From Halobacillus litoralis (GTDB lineage Bacteria > Bacillota > Bacilli > Bacillales > Halobacillaceae), in assembly GCF_004101865.1 (NCBI RefSeq), contig NZ_CP026118.1, positions 1,505,001-1,569,000 on the forward strand: a DNA stretch of 64,000 nucleotides, in the 5' to 3' direction. Position 1 is the stretch's first letter, and the number at the start of each line of letters is the position of its first letter. Of the stretch, positions 10,820 to 19,923 are shown in pieces. The notes beneath the pieces are model-generated. The model was not told the origin of the DNA, did not search any database, and saw only the letters and a program-made list of their open reading frames with translations. The translations under genes and the position numbers were made by a program.

Positions 10820-11245
10820 ATGGACCAGTTCAAAGATTGGAAAACAAATCTCGACCGCTTCTTCGGCCAGGAATTTTGGGGGGACTTCGAAGGGATGATG
10901 AAACCGTCCATCCCTGCCGTCAACCTTTATCAGTATGACAACGAACTTCTTTGCTTTGTCAACATCCCAGGCATGAATCATCCTAAGAACGTCGATGTGC
11001 TCGTCGACCATTCCACCTTGACCCTGCGCGGGAAAATTGAAATCAATCAACGTGGCGGTCACCAGATAAAATCAGAAATTGCTGATGGAACTTTTGAACG
11101 CAGTATTGACCTCCCTTTCCCGGTCATACACGATAAAGTGGAAGCGACCTATAAGCACGGCCTTCTCATTATTCAATTGCATCGTTACATTTCAGATTCG
11201 ACCCGCCAACGCCCCATTACGATCCGTCATCTGGAAGATGAATAA
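10820..11245 (+). CDS. Small heat-shock protein, Hsp20/alpha-crystallin family
   Basis: Likely an ATP-independent holdase. The start at 10820 (MDQFKDWKTN) has GGAGG at 10807-10811; an ATG at 10805 overlaps that box. An alpha-crystallin domain spans roughly residues 35-130 (DNELLCFVNIPGMNH, then beta strands to GLLIIQLHRY), and the C-terminal tail has an I-x-I motif (RPITIRH). 141 residues, typical. It is one of the few plus-strand genes, divergent from yebE and closed by its own terminator. Confidence 0.8.
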   Translation: MDQFKDWKTNLDRFFGQEFWGDFEGMMKPSIPAVNLYQYDNELLCFVNIPGMNHPKNVDVLVDHSTLTLRGKIEINQRGGHQIKSEIADGTFERSIDLPFPVIHDKVEATYKHGLLIIQLHRYISDSTRQRPITIRHLEDE

Positions 11246-11247
11246 AA

Positions 11248-11285
11248 CCGGCAGCCACTTAACGACTGCCGGCTTTGTTTTGTTA
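11248..11285 (+). terminator. Rho-independent terminator after hsp20
   Basis: CCGGCAG pairs with CTGCCGG (11248-11272) and is followed by CTTTGTTTTGTT. It lies just after the hsp20 stop. The left flank AATAAAA also gives a short T run on the minus strand. Confidence 0.85.
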
Positions 11286-11386
11286 AAGGTTTGCCGATTC
11301 GAACGAGATAGAACGTAACGGCAAGTTCCCCTTGCTATCTCTCTATCTTGTGTGTCACAGGAATCCCCGTTGGAACCGACCGATTC

Positions 11387-12721
11387 CTATGCCAAAAATA
11401 TGAAATACAAAATGAAGATGATAAATAGTACATACATGATCGGATGGATTTCTGCTTTTCGCCCTTTCAAAAGCATTGTAATCGGATAGAAAATAAACCC
11501 GATGGCAATACCTGTGGCAATGCTGTATGTGAGCGGCATCGCGGCCACTGTGAAAAACGCAGGGACACCGATTTCAAACTGGTCCCAGTCGATATTCTTC
11601 AAAGTCGAGGCCATCAAGACACCGACAATGATCAACGCAGGAGCGGTAACTTCCGCTGTTACTACAGACAACAAAGGCGAGAAAAAGAGCGCCAATATGA
11701 AGAATCCAGCTGTAACCACCGATGCAAAACCAGTTCGACCACCTGCTCCTACACCAGCTGTCGATTCAATGTAACTCGTCGTCGTTGAAGTCCCGGCAAT
11801 TGCACCGACAACCGTTGCCGCAGAGTCCGAGAACAAAGCACGGTTCGCACGTGGCAGTTTGTTGTCTTTCATGAATCCCGCTTGTGTTGCAACCGCTACA
11901 AGGGTCCCTGCCGTATCGAAGAAGTCGACGAATAAAAATGTCAGAATAACAACCAGCATTTCAATCGTGAAAATATCACCAAAATGAGTAAGGGCTGCTC
12001 CAAATGTCGGAGCAACGCTTGGCGCAGAACCGACTACATCATTGAGGCCCATAGGCGGGGCTATCAACCCTGTCACCATTCCAGCAATCGCCGTCAATAC
12101 CATGCCATAGAAAATACCGCCTCTCAACCCTAGCGCCATCAAGACGATACTGACAATGATTCCAAAAATCGCAAGCAATGTTGGTCCAGCTGTCAAGTCA
12201 CCCAATTGCACGAGTGTTGCATCACTGTTTTGAACGATGCCTGCATTTTGGAAGCCGATGAAGGCGATGAACAAACCGATTCCGGCTCCCACCGCCAGTT
12301 TCAAGTTCCCCGGGATGGCATCGATGATCAGTTGGCGCAAGCCTGTTAAAGTTAATACGATAAAAATAAGTCCAGATGCCAAAACACCAGCGAGCGCCGT
12401 TTCCCATGGAATACCATACCCCAAAATAACCGTGTAAGCGAAGAATGCGTTCAGCCCCATACCAGGTGCCAAAGCGATCGGGTACTTCGCATACAAGCCC
12501 ATTATCAACGTACCCACCGCCGCAGCGATGGCTGTTGCAGTGAACACTGCCCCTTTATCGATCCTTGTAACACCTTCAGGAAGCTGCTCAATTCCATCAA
12601 GCGCCAAAGTAGACGGGTTGACGAACAGAATATACGCCATAGCTAAAAACGTAGTTAAACCAGCCATGAACTCTCTTCGATAAGTTGTCCCGAATTCCTT
12701 GAATTTAAAATATTTACTCAT
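11387..12721 (-). CDS. pbuG: Hypoxanthine/guanine permease PbuG (NCS2, AzgA-like)
   Basis: Imports hypoxanthine and guanine. The 444 residues show 12 or more hydrophobic segments and the AzgA-type N-terminus YRREFMAGLTTFLAMAYILF, with later landmarks APGMGLNAFFAYTV and VDFFDTAGTLVAVATQAG. The gene is preceded by its own PurR boxes, promoter, guanine aptamer and terminator, so purine availability should repress it at two levels. The position next to guaA matches Bacillus subtilis. Confidence 0.93.
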   Translation of the reverse strand: MSKYFKFKEFGTTYRREFMAGLTTFLAMAYILFVNPSTLALDGIEQLPEGVTRIDKGAVFTATAIAAAVGTLIMGLYAKYPIALAPGMGLNAFFAYTVILGYGIPWETALAGVLASGLIFIVLTLTGLRQLIIDAIPGNLKLAVGAGIGLFIAFIGFQNAGIVQNSDATLVQLGDLTAGPTLLAIFGIIVSIVLMALGLRGGIFYGMVLTAIAGMVTGLIAPPMGLNDVVGSAPSVAPTFGAALTHFGDIFTIEMLVVILTFLFVDFFDTAGTLVAVATQAGFMKDNKLPRANRALFSDSAATVVGAIAGTSTTTSYIESTAGVGAGGRTGFASVVTAGFFILALFFSPLLSVVTAEVTAPALIIVGVLMASTLKNIDWDQFEIGVPAFFTVAAMPLTYSIATGIAIGFIFYPITMLLKGRKAEIHPIMYVLFIIFILYFIFLA

Positions 12722-12811
12722 GCTGTTTCCTCCCCTTTTACCTCTCTCTATTAAATGCCGACTTACTTTTTGTCCCAGGTACTTTTTCTTTTTTGTTTAC
12801 CTGTTGTCCAC

Positions 12812-12846
12812 AAAAAAAGACACTCCTGGATAACCCCAAGAGTGTC
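12812..12846 (-). terminator. Riboswitch-controlled terminator in the pbuG leader
   Basis: GACACTC pairs with GAGTGTC (12819-12846, minus strand) and seven T follow (12812-12818). It lies about 90 bases upstream of the pbuG start and just after the aptamer. Confidence 0.88.
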
Positions 12847-12910
12847 TACATCTATACGAAGGAAACGGGCGAGGAAGTTACTGAAAAAAGCACTACCCTT
12901 CGCCTATTCA

Positions 12911-12982
12911 CCAACGTAGTCAGACTGATTTACGGAAGTCTGGTAGAAACTCATGGGCCATATCCCCAAAATTATACGACGG
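12911..12982 (-). promoter_or_regulatory. Purine riboswitch aptamer (guanine type), pbuG leader
   Basis: Contains TATAATTTTGGGGATATGG, GAGTTTCTACC, CCGTAAA and CTGACTACG on the minus strand, the conserved core of the purine aptamer. The specificity base in GACTACG is C, indicating guanine or hypoxanthine. P1 pairs TACG with CGTA and extends outward with a mismatch. Confidence 0.93.
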
Positions 12983-13014
12983 TGTTACCTATTCAATTTC
13001 TCTTAATTGATTTC

Positions 13015-13043
13015 ATCTTACAAGGTTCGACAGCAACCGTCAA
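13015..13043 (-). promoter_or_regulatory. pbuG promoter
   Basis: TTGACG (13038-13043) and TAAGAT (13015-13020) on the minus strand are 17 bases apart, upstream of the aptamer. Confidence 0.75.
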
Positions 13044-13047
13044 CCCT

Positions 13048-13091
13048 GAAACCGAACATTAATTAACGAGGGAGTCTTTTCGTTCGCTTAT
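13048..13091 (-). promoter_or_regulatory. Paired PurR boxes upstream of pbuG
   Basis: GAAACCGAACATT on the plus strand (13048-13060) matches 12 of 13 PurBox positions. A weaker inverted partner, ATAAGCGAACGAA on the minus strand (13079-13091), lies 18 bases away and overlaps the guaA stop codon. The layout mirrors the purE operator. Confidence 0.7.
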
Positions 13092-14626
13092 TCCCACTCG
13101 ATCGTTGCTGGCGGCTTACTCGTCACATCATAGACGACGCGGTTGATATGATCGACCTCATTGACGATTCTAGTAGAAATTTTTTCTAAGACTTCCCATG
13201 GAATACGTGCCCAGTCCGAAGTCATCCCATCAATGGATGTCACTGCGCGAATACCGATCGTGTAATCATAGGTACGCTCGTCCCCCATGACACCGACTGA
13301 ACGAATATCAGGAAGCACTGTGAAGTATTGCCAAATGTCCCGGTCCAACCCGGCATTTTTGATTTCATCACGAAGGACAGCATCCGATTCGCGGACAATT
13401 TCCAACTTCTCTTCGGTGATTGCTCCTAAAATACGTATCGCCAGCCCAGGGCCAGGGAATGGCTGACGCCACACGATATGCTCAGGTACTCCGAGTTCAA
13501 GCCCTAGTGCACGCACTTCATCTTTGAACAATGTGTTCAATGGCTCAATCAGATCAAACTCCATATCTTCAGGCAGTCCGCCAACATTATGGTGTGATTT
13601 GATCGTTTGTGCTGTTTCTGTACCACTTTCAATGATATCTGTATAAAGAGTCCCTTGAGCAAGGAAATCGATATCCTTCAGCTTCTCTGCTTCATCATCA
13701 AATACATAAATGAACTCATTTCCGATGATTTTACGTTTCTTCTCAGGGTCGGATACACCTTCAAGCTTGCTCATGAAGCGATCCTTTGCATCAATTTTAA
13801 GGATGTTCATGTTGAAACCATCCCCAAGTGTACGCATGACATCATCCGCTTCATTTTTACGTAATAAACCGTGATCGACAAAAATACATGTCAGTTGATC
13901 TCCGATAGCACGATGGATCAAAGCTGCGACTACAGAGGAATCGACCCCTCCACTCAGCGCACACAAAACTTTACGATCGCCGACTTGCTCGCGGATTTTT
14001 TCTACTTCCATTTCAACAACATGTTCCATCGTCCAATCATCTGTCGCTTCACAGACTTCAAAAACGAAACTCCGCAAAATATCATTTCCATACTCGGAAT
14101 GACGGACTTCTGGATGGAACTGGACACCGTACATTTGCTTAACGGTATCACTCATAGCAGCGACAGGGCAGGACGAGCTTGTAGCATCCACTTGAAAGCC
14201 TGCCGGTGCCTCAATCACTTTATCACTGTGGCTCATCCATACAGGTTGTTCACGTGGTGTCTTTCGAAAGATCACCGGGTCTTTTGCTACCTGAATATCC
14301 GCTTTTCCATACTCCCGCTCATTGGCACGTTCTACTTTTCCGCCAAAATGATGAGTCATGAGCTGCATTCCATAACAAATACCAAGCACCGGAATCCCTA
14401 ATTCGAATAGATCTTCATCACAGCGGAAACTCTTCTCACCATACACACTGTTCGGTCCCCCTGACAAAATGATGCCGCTGGGGTTTAGCTCTTTGATCTC
14501 TTCGACACTGATTTTGTGAGAGCGGAGTTCACTATACACTCCGAACTCCCGGATCCTTCTTGTGATCAACTGATTGTATTGACTACCAAAATCAAGGACG
14601 AGAATCATACCTTGTACTTGTTCCAT
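13088..14626 (-). CDS. guaA: GMP synthase (glutamine-hydrolysing) GuaA
   Basis: Converts XMP to GMP. The N-terminal class I glutaminase domain has its nucleophile in [10 protein letters not shown] (Cys-84) and the His-Glu pair in [11 protein letters not shown]. The PP-loop ATP pyrophosphatase domain has [13 protein letters not shown]. The C-terminus [10 protein letters not shown] is the invariant family end. 512 residues, normal. A guanine aptamer lies upstream but about 590 bases from the ATG, with two repeat elements in between. Confidence 0.97.
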   Translation of the reverse strand: MEQVQGMILVLDFGSQYNQLITRRIREFGVYSELRSHKISVEEIKELNPSGIILSGGPNSVYGEKSFRCDEDLFELGIPVLGICYGMQLMTHHFGGKVERANEREYGKADIQVAKDPVIFRKTPREQPVWMSHSDKVIEAPAGFQVDATSSSCPVAAMSDTVKQMYGVQFHPEVRHSEYGNDILRSFVFEVCEATDDWTMEHVVEMEVEKIREQVGDRKVLCALSGGVDSSVVAALIHRAIGDQLTCIFVDHGLLRKNEADDVMRTLGDGFNMNILKIDAKDRFMSKLEGVSDPEKKRKIIGNEFIYVFDDEAEKLKDIDFLAQGTLYTDIIESGTETAQTIKSHHNVGGLPEDMEFDLIEPLNTLFKDEVRALGLELGVPEHIVWRQPFPGPGLAIRILGAITEEKLEIVRESDAVLRDEIKNAGLDRDIWQYFTVLPDIRSVGVMGDERTYDYTIGIRAVTSIDGMTSDWARIPWEVLEKISTRIVNEVDHINRVVYDVTSKPPATIEWE

Positions 14627-14735
14627 ACTCTTCCACTCCTTCTCTCTTCTTCTTTTCTATAGCATCTCTTTCATTAACTCTTAGTCAATCCTTACTGTTG
14701 TTTTACACTCCACCAATGCCCCTATTGGGAAACTC

Positions 14736-14906
14736 AGTTTCGAAGATTTTGTATGCGGAGATGGTGGCTGGGAAAACGGATCGCTTTCCGTGGGCATGGG
14801 GTGAGCTTCCTCAGGCTTCGCCTTCCGGGATCTCACCGATCATGTTCATCCCACAGGAGTCTCACCGTTTTCCCAGCCACCATTCGACAGAAAGATGCTC
14901 GAAACT
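14736..14906. repeat. Palindromic intergenic repeat element, copy 1
   Basis: Two perfect 19-base arms, ATGGTGGCTGGGAAAACGG (14761-14779) and its complement (14865-14883), are enclosed by an outer pair AGTTTCGA/TCGAAACT (14736-14743, 14899-14906). The interior has CGCTTTCCGTGGGC and ATCCCACAGGAGTCTC, a sequence style seen in dispersed repeats of halophilic Bacillaceae. No transposase is present. It resembles the elements at 14980 and 31403. Confidence 0.8.
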
Positions 14907-14979
14907 CCCTACGTAAATAGGAATCTGGTTCGGTAAATATGATTTATTCACCCAATAAAGGGCAGCTTCTCCCTCAAGT

Positions 14980-15153
14980 GATTTCGAGAAACGCATATGA
15001 AAGGGGCACCGGGGAAGGAAGAGACTCCCGCGGGAGAAGGAGCTAGGCGAGACCCCACAGGGAGTGGCAACGACCGAGGAGGCTTGCCAGTTCCCCCGCA
15101 GGAAAGCGAAGCCTTCCCCGACGCCCCTAGATTCCTCCCTAAATCTCGAAATC
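14980..15153. repeat. Palindromic intergenic repeat element, copy 2 (opposite orientation)
   Basis: Outer arms GATTTCGAGA/TCTCGAAATC (14980-14989, 15144-15153) enclose inner arms AGGGGCACCGGGGAAGG (15002-15018) and CCTTCCCCGACGCCCCT (15112-15128). Read on the minus strand the interior has CGCTTTCCTGCGGGGG and CCGCGGGAGTCTC, like copy 1. With copy 1 it fills most of the 14627-15204 gap. A 97-codon open frame across it is not credible as a gene. Confidence 0.78.
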
Positions 15154-15204
15154 AATTCTTATAGAATGCTGTCCGTTAGTTGCAAGAATCTGATCCATTA
15201 ATTA

Positions 15205-15266
15205 AATTTAAAAATGGATTCCTGCCTTGCGTTTCAATAAAACAAACGACGAAGGCAGAAATCCAT
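15205..15266 (-). terminator. Terminator following the guaA-side riboswitch
   Basis: On the minus strand ATGGATTTCTGCC pairs with GGCAGGAATCCAT (15254-15266 with 15214-15226), with further pairing inside (CGTTT/AAACG), followed by TTTTTAAATTTAATT. It lies 30 bases after the aptamer. Confidence 0.85.
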
Positions 15267-15296
15267 CCATGTACACACATGTCACGTGATTCCCAC

Positions 15297-15365
15297 CTTC
15301 ATAGTCAGGGCGTTTACGGTGCCCCGGTAGAGACTCTCGAGCCTTATTCTCGAGGATATACGAAG
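15297..15365 (-). promoter_or_regulatory. Purine riboswitch aptamer (guanine type), upstream of guaA
   Basis: P1 pairs CTTCGTA with TATGAAG. P2 is CTCGAG on both sides of a 7-base loop AATAAGG, a variant of the usual GATATGG. GTCTCTACC, CCGTAAA and CTGACTATGAAG are conserved, and the specificity base is C. It should sense guanine and control read-through towards guaA. Confidence 0.9.
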
Positions 15366-15392
15366 GAAGAATGTATCTGATAATTTCCATTC

Positions 15393-15421
15393 ATTCTATC
15401 AACCGTATCTAAAGGAATCAA
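15393..15421 (-). promoter_or_regulatory. Promoter for the guaA riboswitch transcript
   Basis: TTGATT (15416-15421) and TAGAAT (15393-15398) on the minus strand are 17 bases apart, about 30 bases upstream of the aptamer. The -35 box overlaps the end of the transglutaminase gene. I see no PurR box here. Confidence 0.7.
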
Positions 15422-17610
15422 GACAATGCTTTTTTAATTAAATTTTCCCATAATTCAGTGACTTTCGGCCATTGACTGCTTTGTGATTCATTCCGATATA
15501 CAAGACGCTCATAATGATTCGTCAGGCGGCGCATCTCATTTGTCTGGAAATGTCGATCGACCGTTCCTGCATAATCCCTGAGGGTTTGCTCTGGCTTACG
15601 CTTCAGCCCTTTATGGGCAAGCAGTTTCAATAAATATTGGTACGCTTTTTCATACGTATCTTCATCCTTATTTTTTCGGTAACGGCGGATGAGCAATGCC
15701 GACATCCAGCGGAAACGGGTGATATAAAGGAGGACAGCGGTCACTAAGATTGCAGTAAGTGTAATCCATAGCCACGTATAGCTCTTGTCGGAAGAACCTC
15801 CGACACCTGCATCTCCTGACTCCTGTTCTTCTTCCATTTGCTGTTGAGGGTTACCCAAGTTGTCTTCAGGTGTATTTTCCTCTTCCGGAGTTGCATTCGC
15901 ATCTTCTCCGGCCTCAGAGTCTATATCTGAATAGAAATCAGCGTTATTGGTAAATCCTTTCGTCGGTTCAAATGGGACCCAGCCAACTTCAGGGAAATAA
16001 ACTTCCACCCATGAGTGGGCATTTCCACTAGTCACTTCATAGACATTTTGAACCTCGTCAGAATAAGGATTTTCCTGAGCATCAATTCTTTCTCCGCTAG
16101 TGAACCCTTTTACCCACCTGGCCGGAATTCCTTCAGACCTTAACAGAACGACCATCGAAGTAGAAAAGTTGTCACAATAACCAATCTGGGAATCGAATAA
16201 AAATTGATCTACATAATCCTCATTTTCCTCAGGTACCGGGACATCGGTGGTCGAATACTCGAAGCCATTTGAAGAAAAGTAGGATTCGACTGCTTTCGCA
16301 CGATCGTAACGATTATCCTCTTCCTCGACGATTTGACTCGCCAGGTTACGTACGCGGTTCGGTAAATCATCTGGCAGCTGAAGATACTTTTCACGAATTT
16401 CTGCCGGATCTTCTGCATCTGCTTCCCGTAACTGATCGTATTCAAAGGAAGGGAAGTCATAATTCAAGACATACGTGTTGACCTTCGCCGGCGAGTCTCC
16501 TTTGATTGTGTCCATTTCCCCTGTATTTTCATGCACCCGCAATTCATAATTTGCAGGATATTCTAATAGGGAGCTCAACCCGTAAGGATAGACAAGCTTG
16601 CGGAAGGACGCATTATTTGTCATTTGGATCATTGCCCTCTGCTCTTCCACTTCTACTTCATCAGTAAAAGTTTCATAGGTTATATTATCTGGGTCCATGG
16701 AGGCTACTGGTTCTTCTAACGTATCTTCCCATCCTTTTCCTGTATAGGTATCTTTCGACTCGATTCTCCAGTAACGATCTCCATCCGCAGTCGCACGGAA
16801 AACACGGGTGTCATCCTGCACGAAGGAACCTCCTAAACGGCTGTCATTTTCGCCATAGCCGACTTTCTGTGTGTGCCCGCTCCCGCCGGGGCCAGATCCC
16901 CCTGTCGCACTTTCTAAGTATGGAACAGGGTCCGGCCACTGTGGTGCTAGTTTAGGAGAAGCGTAAGCAGCTGCCGATGAGAAGAGAATGATTGCTAACA
17001 ACGGCAGAGCCCACACTTGCGCTTTGTGAAGGCCTCTGAAAGAAATAGACTCCTTCTCCATCTCTTTCGCAAAGCTGGATAACCCGAGAGCGATCATCCC
17101 CAGAACGAACGTCCGGACAATCGCCCACTTCCCATCGTAGACAGTGAAAGTATCTGTCACAGTCACAAAAACGAGTGTGAGCAGCACGAAGATGAACATC
17201 CTTCTTGCTACAACGAACCAGTAATAGAGCAGATAACTCATCAACCATAATAAAATTAAGAATAATAAGCTGCGGAACATTGGCGTCATCTGCCACCATT
17301 CCTGCCCCTGAATCATTTGGATGTTGAAAACGATTTGCTCATAAATGACTGAAAACCAGTCGCGAGAAAAAATCCTCTCTGCTATATACAATCCATCAAT
17401 AATGAAGGCCATCCCCAAGCCCTTCAACGGAATGGAAAGCCACCACTGGATTTGCAAAAATGAAACAAAAAAACAAAAAGTGGCGTAGACGAAGAAGACT
17501 TTGACATCATTGGTGTGCGAAATGGAATCCATTGGTCTGAGCCATTCACAAAACAATAGAAACCCTATGATATAGAGGGTAAGCTTATAGAGCGAGTGTC
17601 GTTCAAGCAT
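15418..17610 (-). CDS. yebA: Membrane transglutaminase-like protein (DUF3488/TgpA type, YebA-like)
   Basis: A 730-residue protein with about six N-terminal membrane helices (residues 8-210), a large extracytoplasmic region with a transglutaminase core, and a helix near residues 612-635 followed by a basic cytoplasmic tail. The catalytic triad candidates are Cys-479 (GYCDNFST), His-532 (NAHSWVEVYF) and Glu-548 in WVPFEPT, where many transglutaminases have Asp. A Gly-rich linker lies near residues 236-246 and an acidic linker near 565-605. It is the third gene of the moxR-DUF58-transglutaminase set; the ATG overlaps the DUF58 stop (TAATG). The substrate is unknown. Confidence 0.85.
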   Translation of the reverse strand: MLERHSLYKLTLYIIGFLLFCEWLRPMDSISHTNDVKVFFVYATFCFFVSFLQIQWWLSIPLKGLGMAFIIDGLYIAERIFSRDWFSVIYEQIVFNIQMIQGQEWWQMTPMFRSLLFLILLWLMSYLLYYWFVVARRMFIFVLLTLVFVTVTDTFTVYDGKWAIVRTFVLGMIALGLSSFAKEMEKESISFRGLHKAQVWALPLLAIILFSSAAAYASPKLAPQWPDPVPYLESATGGSGPGGSGHTQKVGYGENDSRLGGSFVQDDTRVFRATADGDRYWRIESKDTYTGKGWEDTLEEPVASMDPDNITYETFTDEVEVEEQRAMIQMTNNASFRKLVYPYGLSSLLEYPANYELRVHENTGEMDTIKGDSPAKVNTYVLNYDFPSFEYDQLREADAEDPAEIREKYLQLPDDLPNRVRNLASQIVEEEDNRYDRAKAVESYFSSNGFEYSTTDVPVPEENEDYVDQFLFDSQIGYCDNFSTSMVVLLRSEGIPARWVKGFTSGERIDAQENPYSDEVQNVYEVTSGNAHSWVEVYFPEVGWVPFEPTKGFTNNADFYSDIDSEAGEDANATPEEENTPEDNLGNPQQQMEEEQESGDAGVGGSSDKSYTWLWITLTAILVTAVLLYITRFRWMSALLIRRYRKNKDEDTYEKAYQYLLKLLAHKGLKRKPEQTLRDYAGTVDRHFQTNEMRRLTNHYERLVYRNESQSSQWPKVTELWENLIKKALS

Positions 17611-18875
17611 TATGTGTTCACCTCGAATTCTTGTTGCGTCAATTGCTCTTCTGATAACACATTGACAATGACCCCTTGGTTTTTCAATTGTTTCACAGAT
17701 TGATGGTCTTGGAACTTCATTCGTTTATAAGGACGAACATAAAAAAAGACTACTCGCTTACTCTTTTTCGCCAATTTACTCAATGCCACTTGTATATCAT
17801 TGTCCAAATGGTGACTAACTACCATCATCATGACGCCACTCGGAATCGAAGCGTGCTCCCTTTCCAATTGCCGGGCAAAAGGAACCCGCCCTATTGGACG
17901 GATCTTTGCCAGATGACCCTGAATTTGTTGGTGATGAGAGTGATCCTGGTGAAAAGGAAAATACTTACGCCCATCTCCGAGGGTCATAAAAGCCAGCGGG
18001 GAGGCTTTTTTATGAAAAGCATTCAATAATGAAGCTGTAAATTCAACCGAACCTTCAAAGCTCAATTCGTTCATTTCAGAATGATAGACTGCATTCAAAA
18101 TGAGCAGCATATCAACGCTTTTTTCTTGTTCGAACTCTTTGGTCATCATTTGGTTTTTCTTTGCCGTCGTCTTCCAGTCAACCCATGCGAAACGGTCTCC
18201 CGGCATGTACTCCCTGACACCAGTAACGACATTGGTATTCTTCTCATTAAGCTTGAACGAAGGGCTCGCCCCTTGCTCGAAACTGTAAACCCGTTCTTTC
18301 ATCTTCACAGGTCTGAGGTAAGGAAAGACCACCAGCTTATTTTCCTGCTGATATACTTCTTCTTTTTTTACAAAACCGAAGAAATCCCCTGTCTTAACGC
18401 GAATGGCTTTTAATGCATGTTCCCCACGCGGAACCTTCGCCAGTTCGTAATTGAAATTGATATGTTTACTGAACCATGGGAAAGCGACACGCTTCACTTT
18501 TCTCGATTCATAGTAATCTTCCGTTTTTTCCATATCCTCATACTTGCTGACGTGCTCGTCCACTTTTTTCAAAGAATCCGGCAAATACTCTTCAATCACA
18601 CAATAATAGATTGGAAATGGAACCTTTCTCGTCAGTCTGACATCGACATGGATCGTCTCCCCACCCATCGCGATTCGTTTCGATAAGCGGCGCTCCACCT
18701 TCCAATTATGAATCGGATAGAAAAGAACCCCTAACATATAGAGAAGAAAGGGAAGGAAGGCATAGAAAAGGAACCAGCTGACGAAGCCCCCCTGGAACAT
18801 AGCATAAGAAAACAATATCGCGAACAAAACCGCGACAACGCTCAACTTAGCTGAAAGTTTCAACGTTTGTCTCAT
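17610..18875 (-). CDS. yeaD: DUF58 domain protein (YeaD-like)
   Basis: A 421-residue protein with two N-terminal membrane helices (roughly residues 10-27 and 31-53) and a C-terminal DUF58 domain containing GVREYMPGDRFAWVDWKTTA, the family signature; the part after it resembles a von Willebrand A fold. DUF58 proteins usually accompany MoxR ATPases. The ATG overlaps the moxR stop by 4 bases. Function is inferred only from this conserved partnership. Confidence 0.88.
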   Translation of the reverse strand: MRQTLKLSAKLSVVAVLFAILFSYAMFQGGFVSWFLFYAFLPFLLYMLGVLFYPIHNWKVERRLSKRIAMGGETIHVDVRLTRKVPFPIYYCVIEEYLPDSLKKVDEHVSKYEDMEKTEDYYESRKVKRVAFPWFSKHINFNYELAKVPRGEHALKAIRVKTGDFFGFVKKEEVYQQENKLVVFPYLRPVKMKERVYSFEQGASPSFKLNEKNTNVVTGVREYMPGDRFAWVDWKTTAKKNQMMTKEFEQEKSVDMLLILNAVYHSEMNELSFEGSVEFTASLLNAFHKKASPLAFMTLGDGRKYFPFHQDHSHHQQIQGHLAKIRPIGRVPFARQLEREHASIPSGVMMMVVSHHLDNDIQVALSKLAKKSKRVVFFYVRPYKRMKFQDHQSVKQLKNQGVIVNVLSEEQLTQQEFEVNT

Positions 18876-19837
18876 TCACTGATATTCCTGTTCACTGGGA
18901 TGGATGTAGCTGTCAAGAGTTCCTCGATGATCGATTCCGCACTCGAACCTTCAAACTTCGCTTCAGAAGTGAGGATCATTCGATGTGACAACACATATGG
19001 AGCAAGGTATTGAACATCATCCGGGATGACATAGTCACGGTCATGAACGAACGCAAAAGCTTTCGCTGCTTTCATAAGGGAAATCGAACCACGAGGACTG
19101 ACACCCAGATAAACTCCTTCATGATTCCTCGTTGCTGTCACAAGGTCGATGATGTAACGGTTTACAGAATTATCAACATATACATCTGCTACTTCCTTTT
19201 GCAGTCCGACCAGTTCGTCCCTTGACAGCACGGCTGAAATCTCTTCAATCGGATGGCCGTTCGACGTTCTTGAGAGCATTTCCATTTCCTGCTTCGCTGT
19301 CGGATAGCCCATTCTCATTTTCAAGAGGAACCTGTCCAACTGAGCTTCCGGCAATGGATACGTCCCTTCATATTCGATCGGGTTCTGAGTGGCCATGACG
19401 AAAAACGGGTCACTGAGCGGGACCGTTTTCCCGTCTACAGTGATGCTCGTTTCTTCCATCCCCTCTAATAACGCGGATTGTGTCTTTGGAGATGTACGGT
19501 TGATTTCATCTGCTAATACCACATTTCCCAGGATCGGGCCAGCACGGAACTCGAATTCCATATTCTTCGGATTATATATAGATACACCAGTCACATCGGA
19601 TGGCAGCAAATCCGGTGTGAATTGAATTCTCTTGAAATCGCAATCGAGGGATTTCGCAAGTGTTTTGACAAGCATCGTCTTTCCGACACCAGGAACATCC
19701 TCGAGCAGCACATGGCCTTTTGCCAGTAGTGCCACTACACTTAACAAGGCCGCCTCTTCTTTCCCTATCATGACTTTCCTTATATTCTTAAGCACTTCCG
19801 AAATCTTCGGTTGATATAAAAATGTTTGCTGAGTCAT
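18872..19837 (-). CDS. yeaC: MoxR-family AAA ATPase (YeaC-like)
   Basis: Probably a chaperone-like ATPase acting with the DUF58 and transglutaminase proteins. The start at 19837 gives MTQQTFLYQPK, with AAGGGG about 8 bases upstream; a TTG 30 bases further up is less likely. Walker A is EDVPGVGKTMLVKTLA, Walker B is VVLADEINRTSPKTQ, and sensor 1 is VMATQNPIEYEGTYPLPEA. About 321 residues, normal for MoxR. First gene of the operon. Confidence 0.92.
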   Translation of the reverse strand: MTQQTFLYQPKISEVLKNIRKVMIGKEEAALLSVVALLAKGHVLLEDVPGVGKTMLVKTLAKSLDCDFKRIQFTPDLLPSDVTGVSIYNPKNMEFEFRAGPILGNVVLADEINRTSPKTQSALLEGMEETSITVDGKTVPLSDPFFVMATQNPIEYEGTYPLPEAQLDRFLLKMRMGYPTAKQEMEMLSRTSNGHPIEEISAVLSRDELVGLQKEVADVYVDNSVNRYIIDLVTATRNHEGVYLGVSPRGSISLMKAAKAFAFVHDRDYVIPDDVQYLAPYVLSHRMILTSEAKFEGSSAESIIEELLTATSIPVNRNISE

Positions 19838-19894
19838 TTGGTGTACCCCTTTCTTCCTAAATAACAATTTTTCAGAATAATCACGCTCATCATA

Positions 19895-19923
19895 ACTATA
19901 CTATATCGCTTCTCATTCAACAA
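19895..19923 (-). promoter_or_regulatory. Putative promoter for the moxR operon
   Basis: TTGTTG (19918-19923) and TATAGT (19895-19900) on the minus strand are 17 bases apart, about 60 bases before the moxR start. The -35 box is only moderately good. Confidence 0.5.

Noticed and set aside
13871..14401. 176-codon plus-strand frame opposite guaA
   Set aside because: Antisense shadow of guaA with no binding site.
14862..15155. 97-codon open frame on the minus strand upstream of guaA
   Set aside because: It runs through a palindromic repeat element with G/C-rich arms; composition and lack of a binding site argue against a gene.
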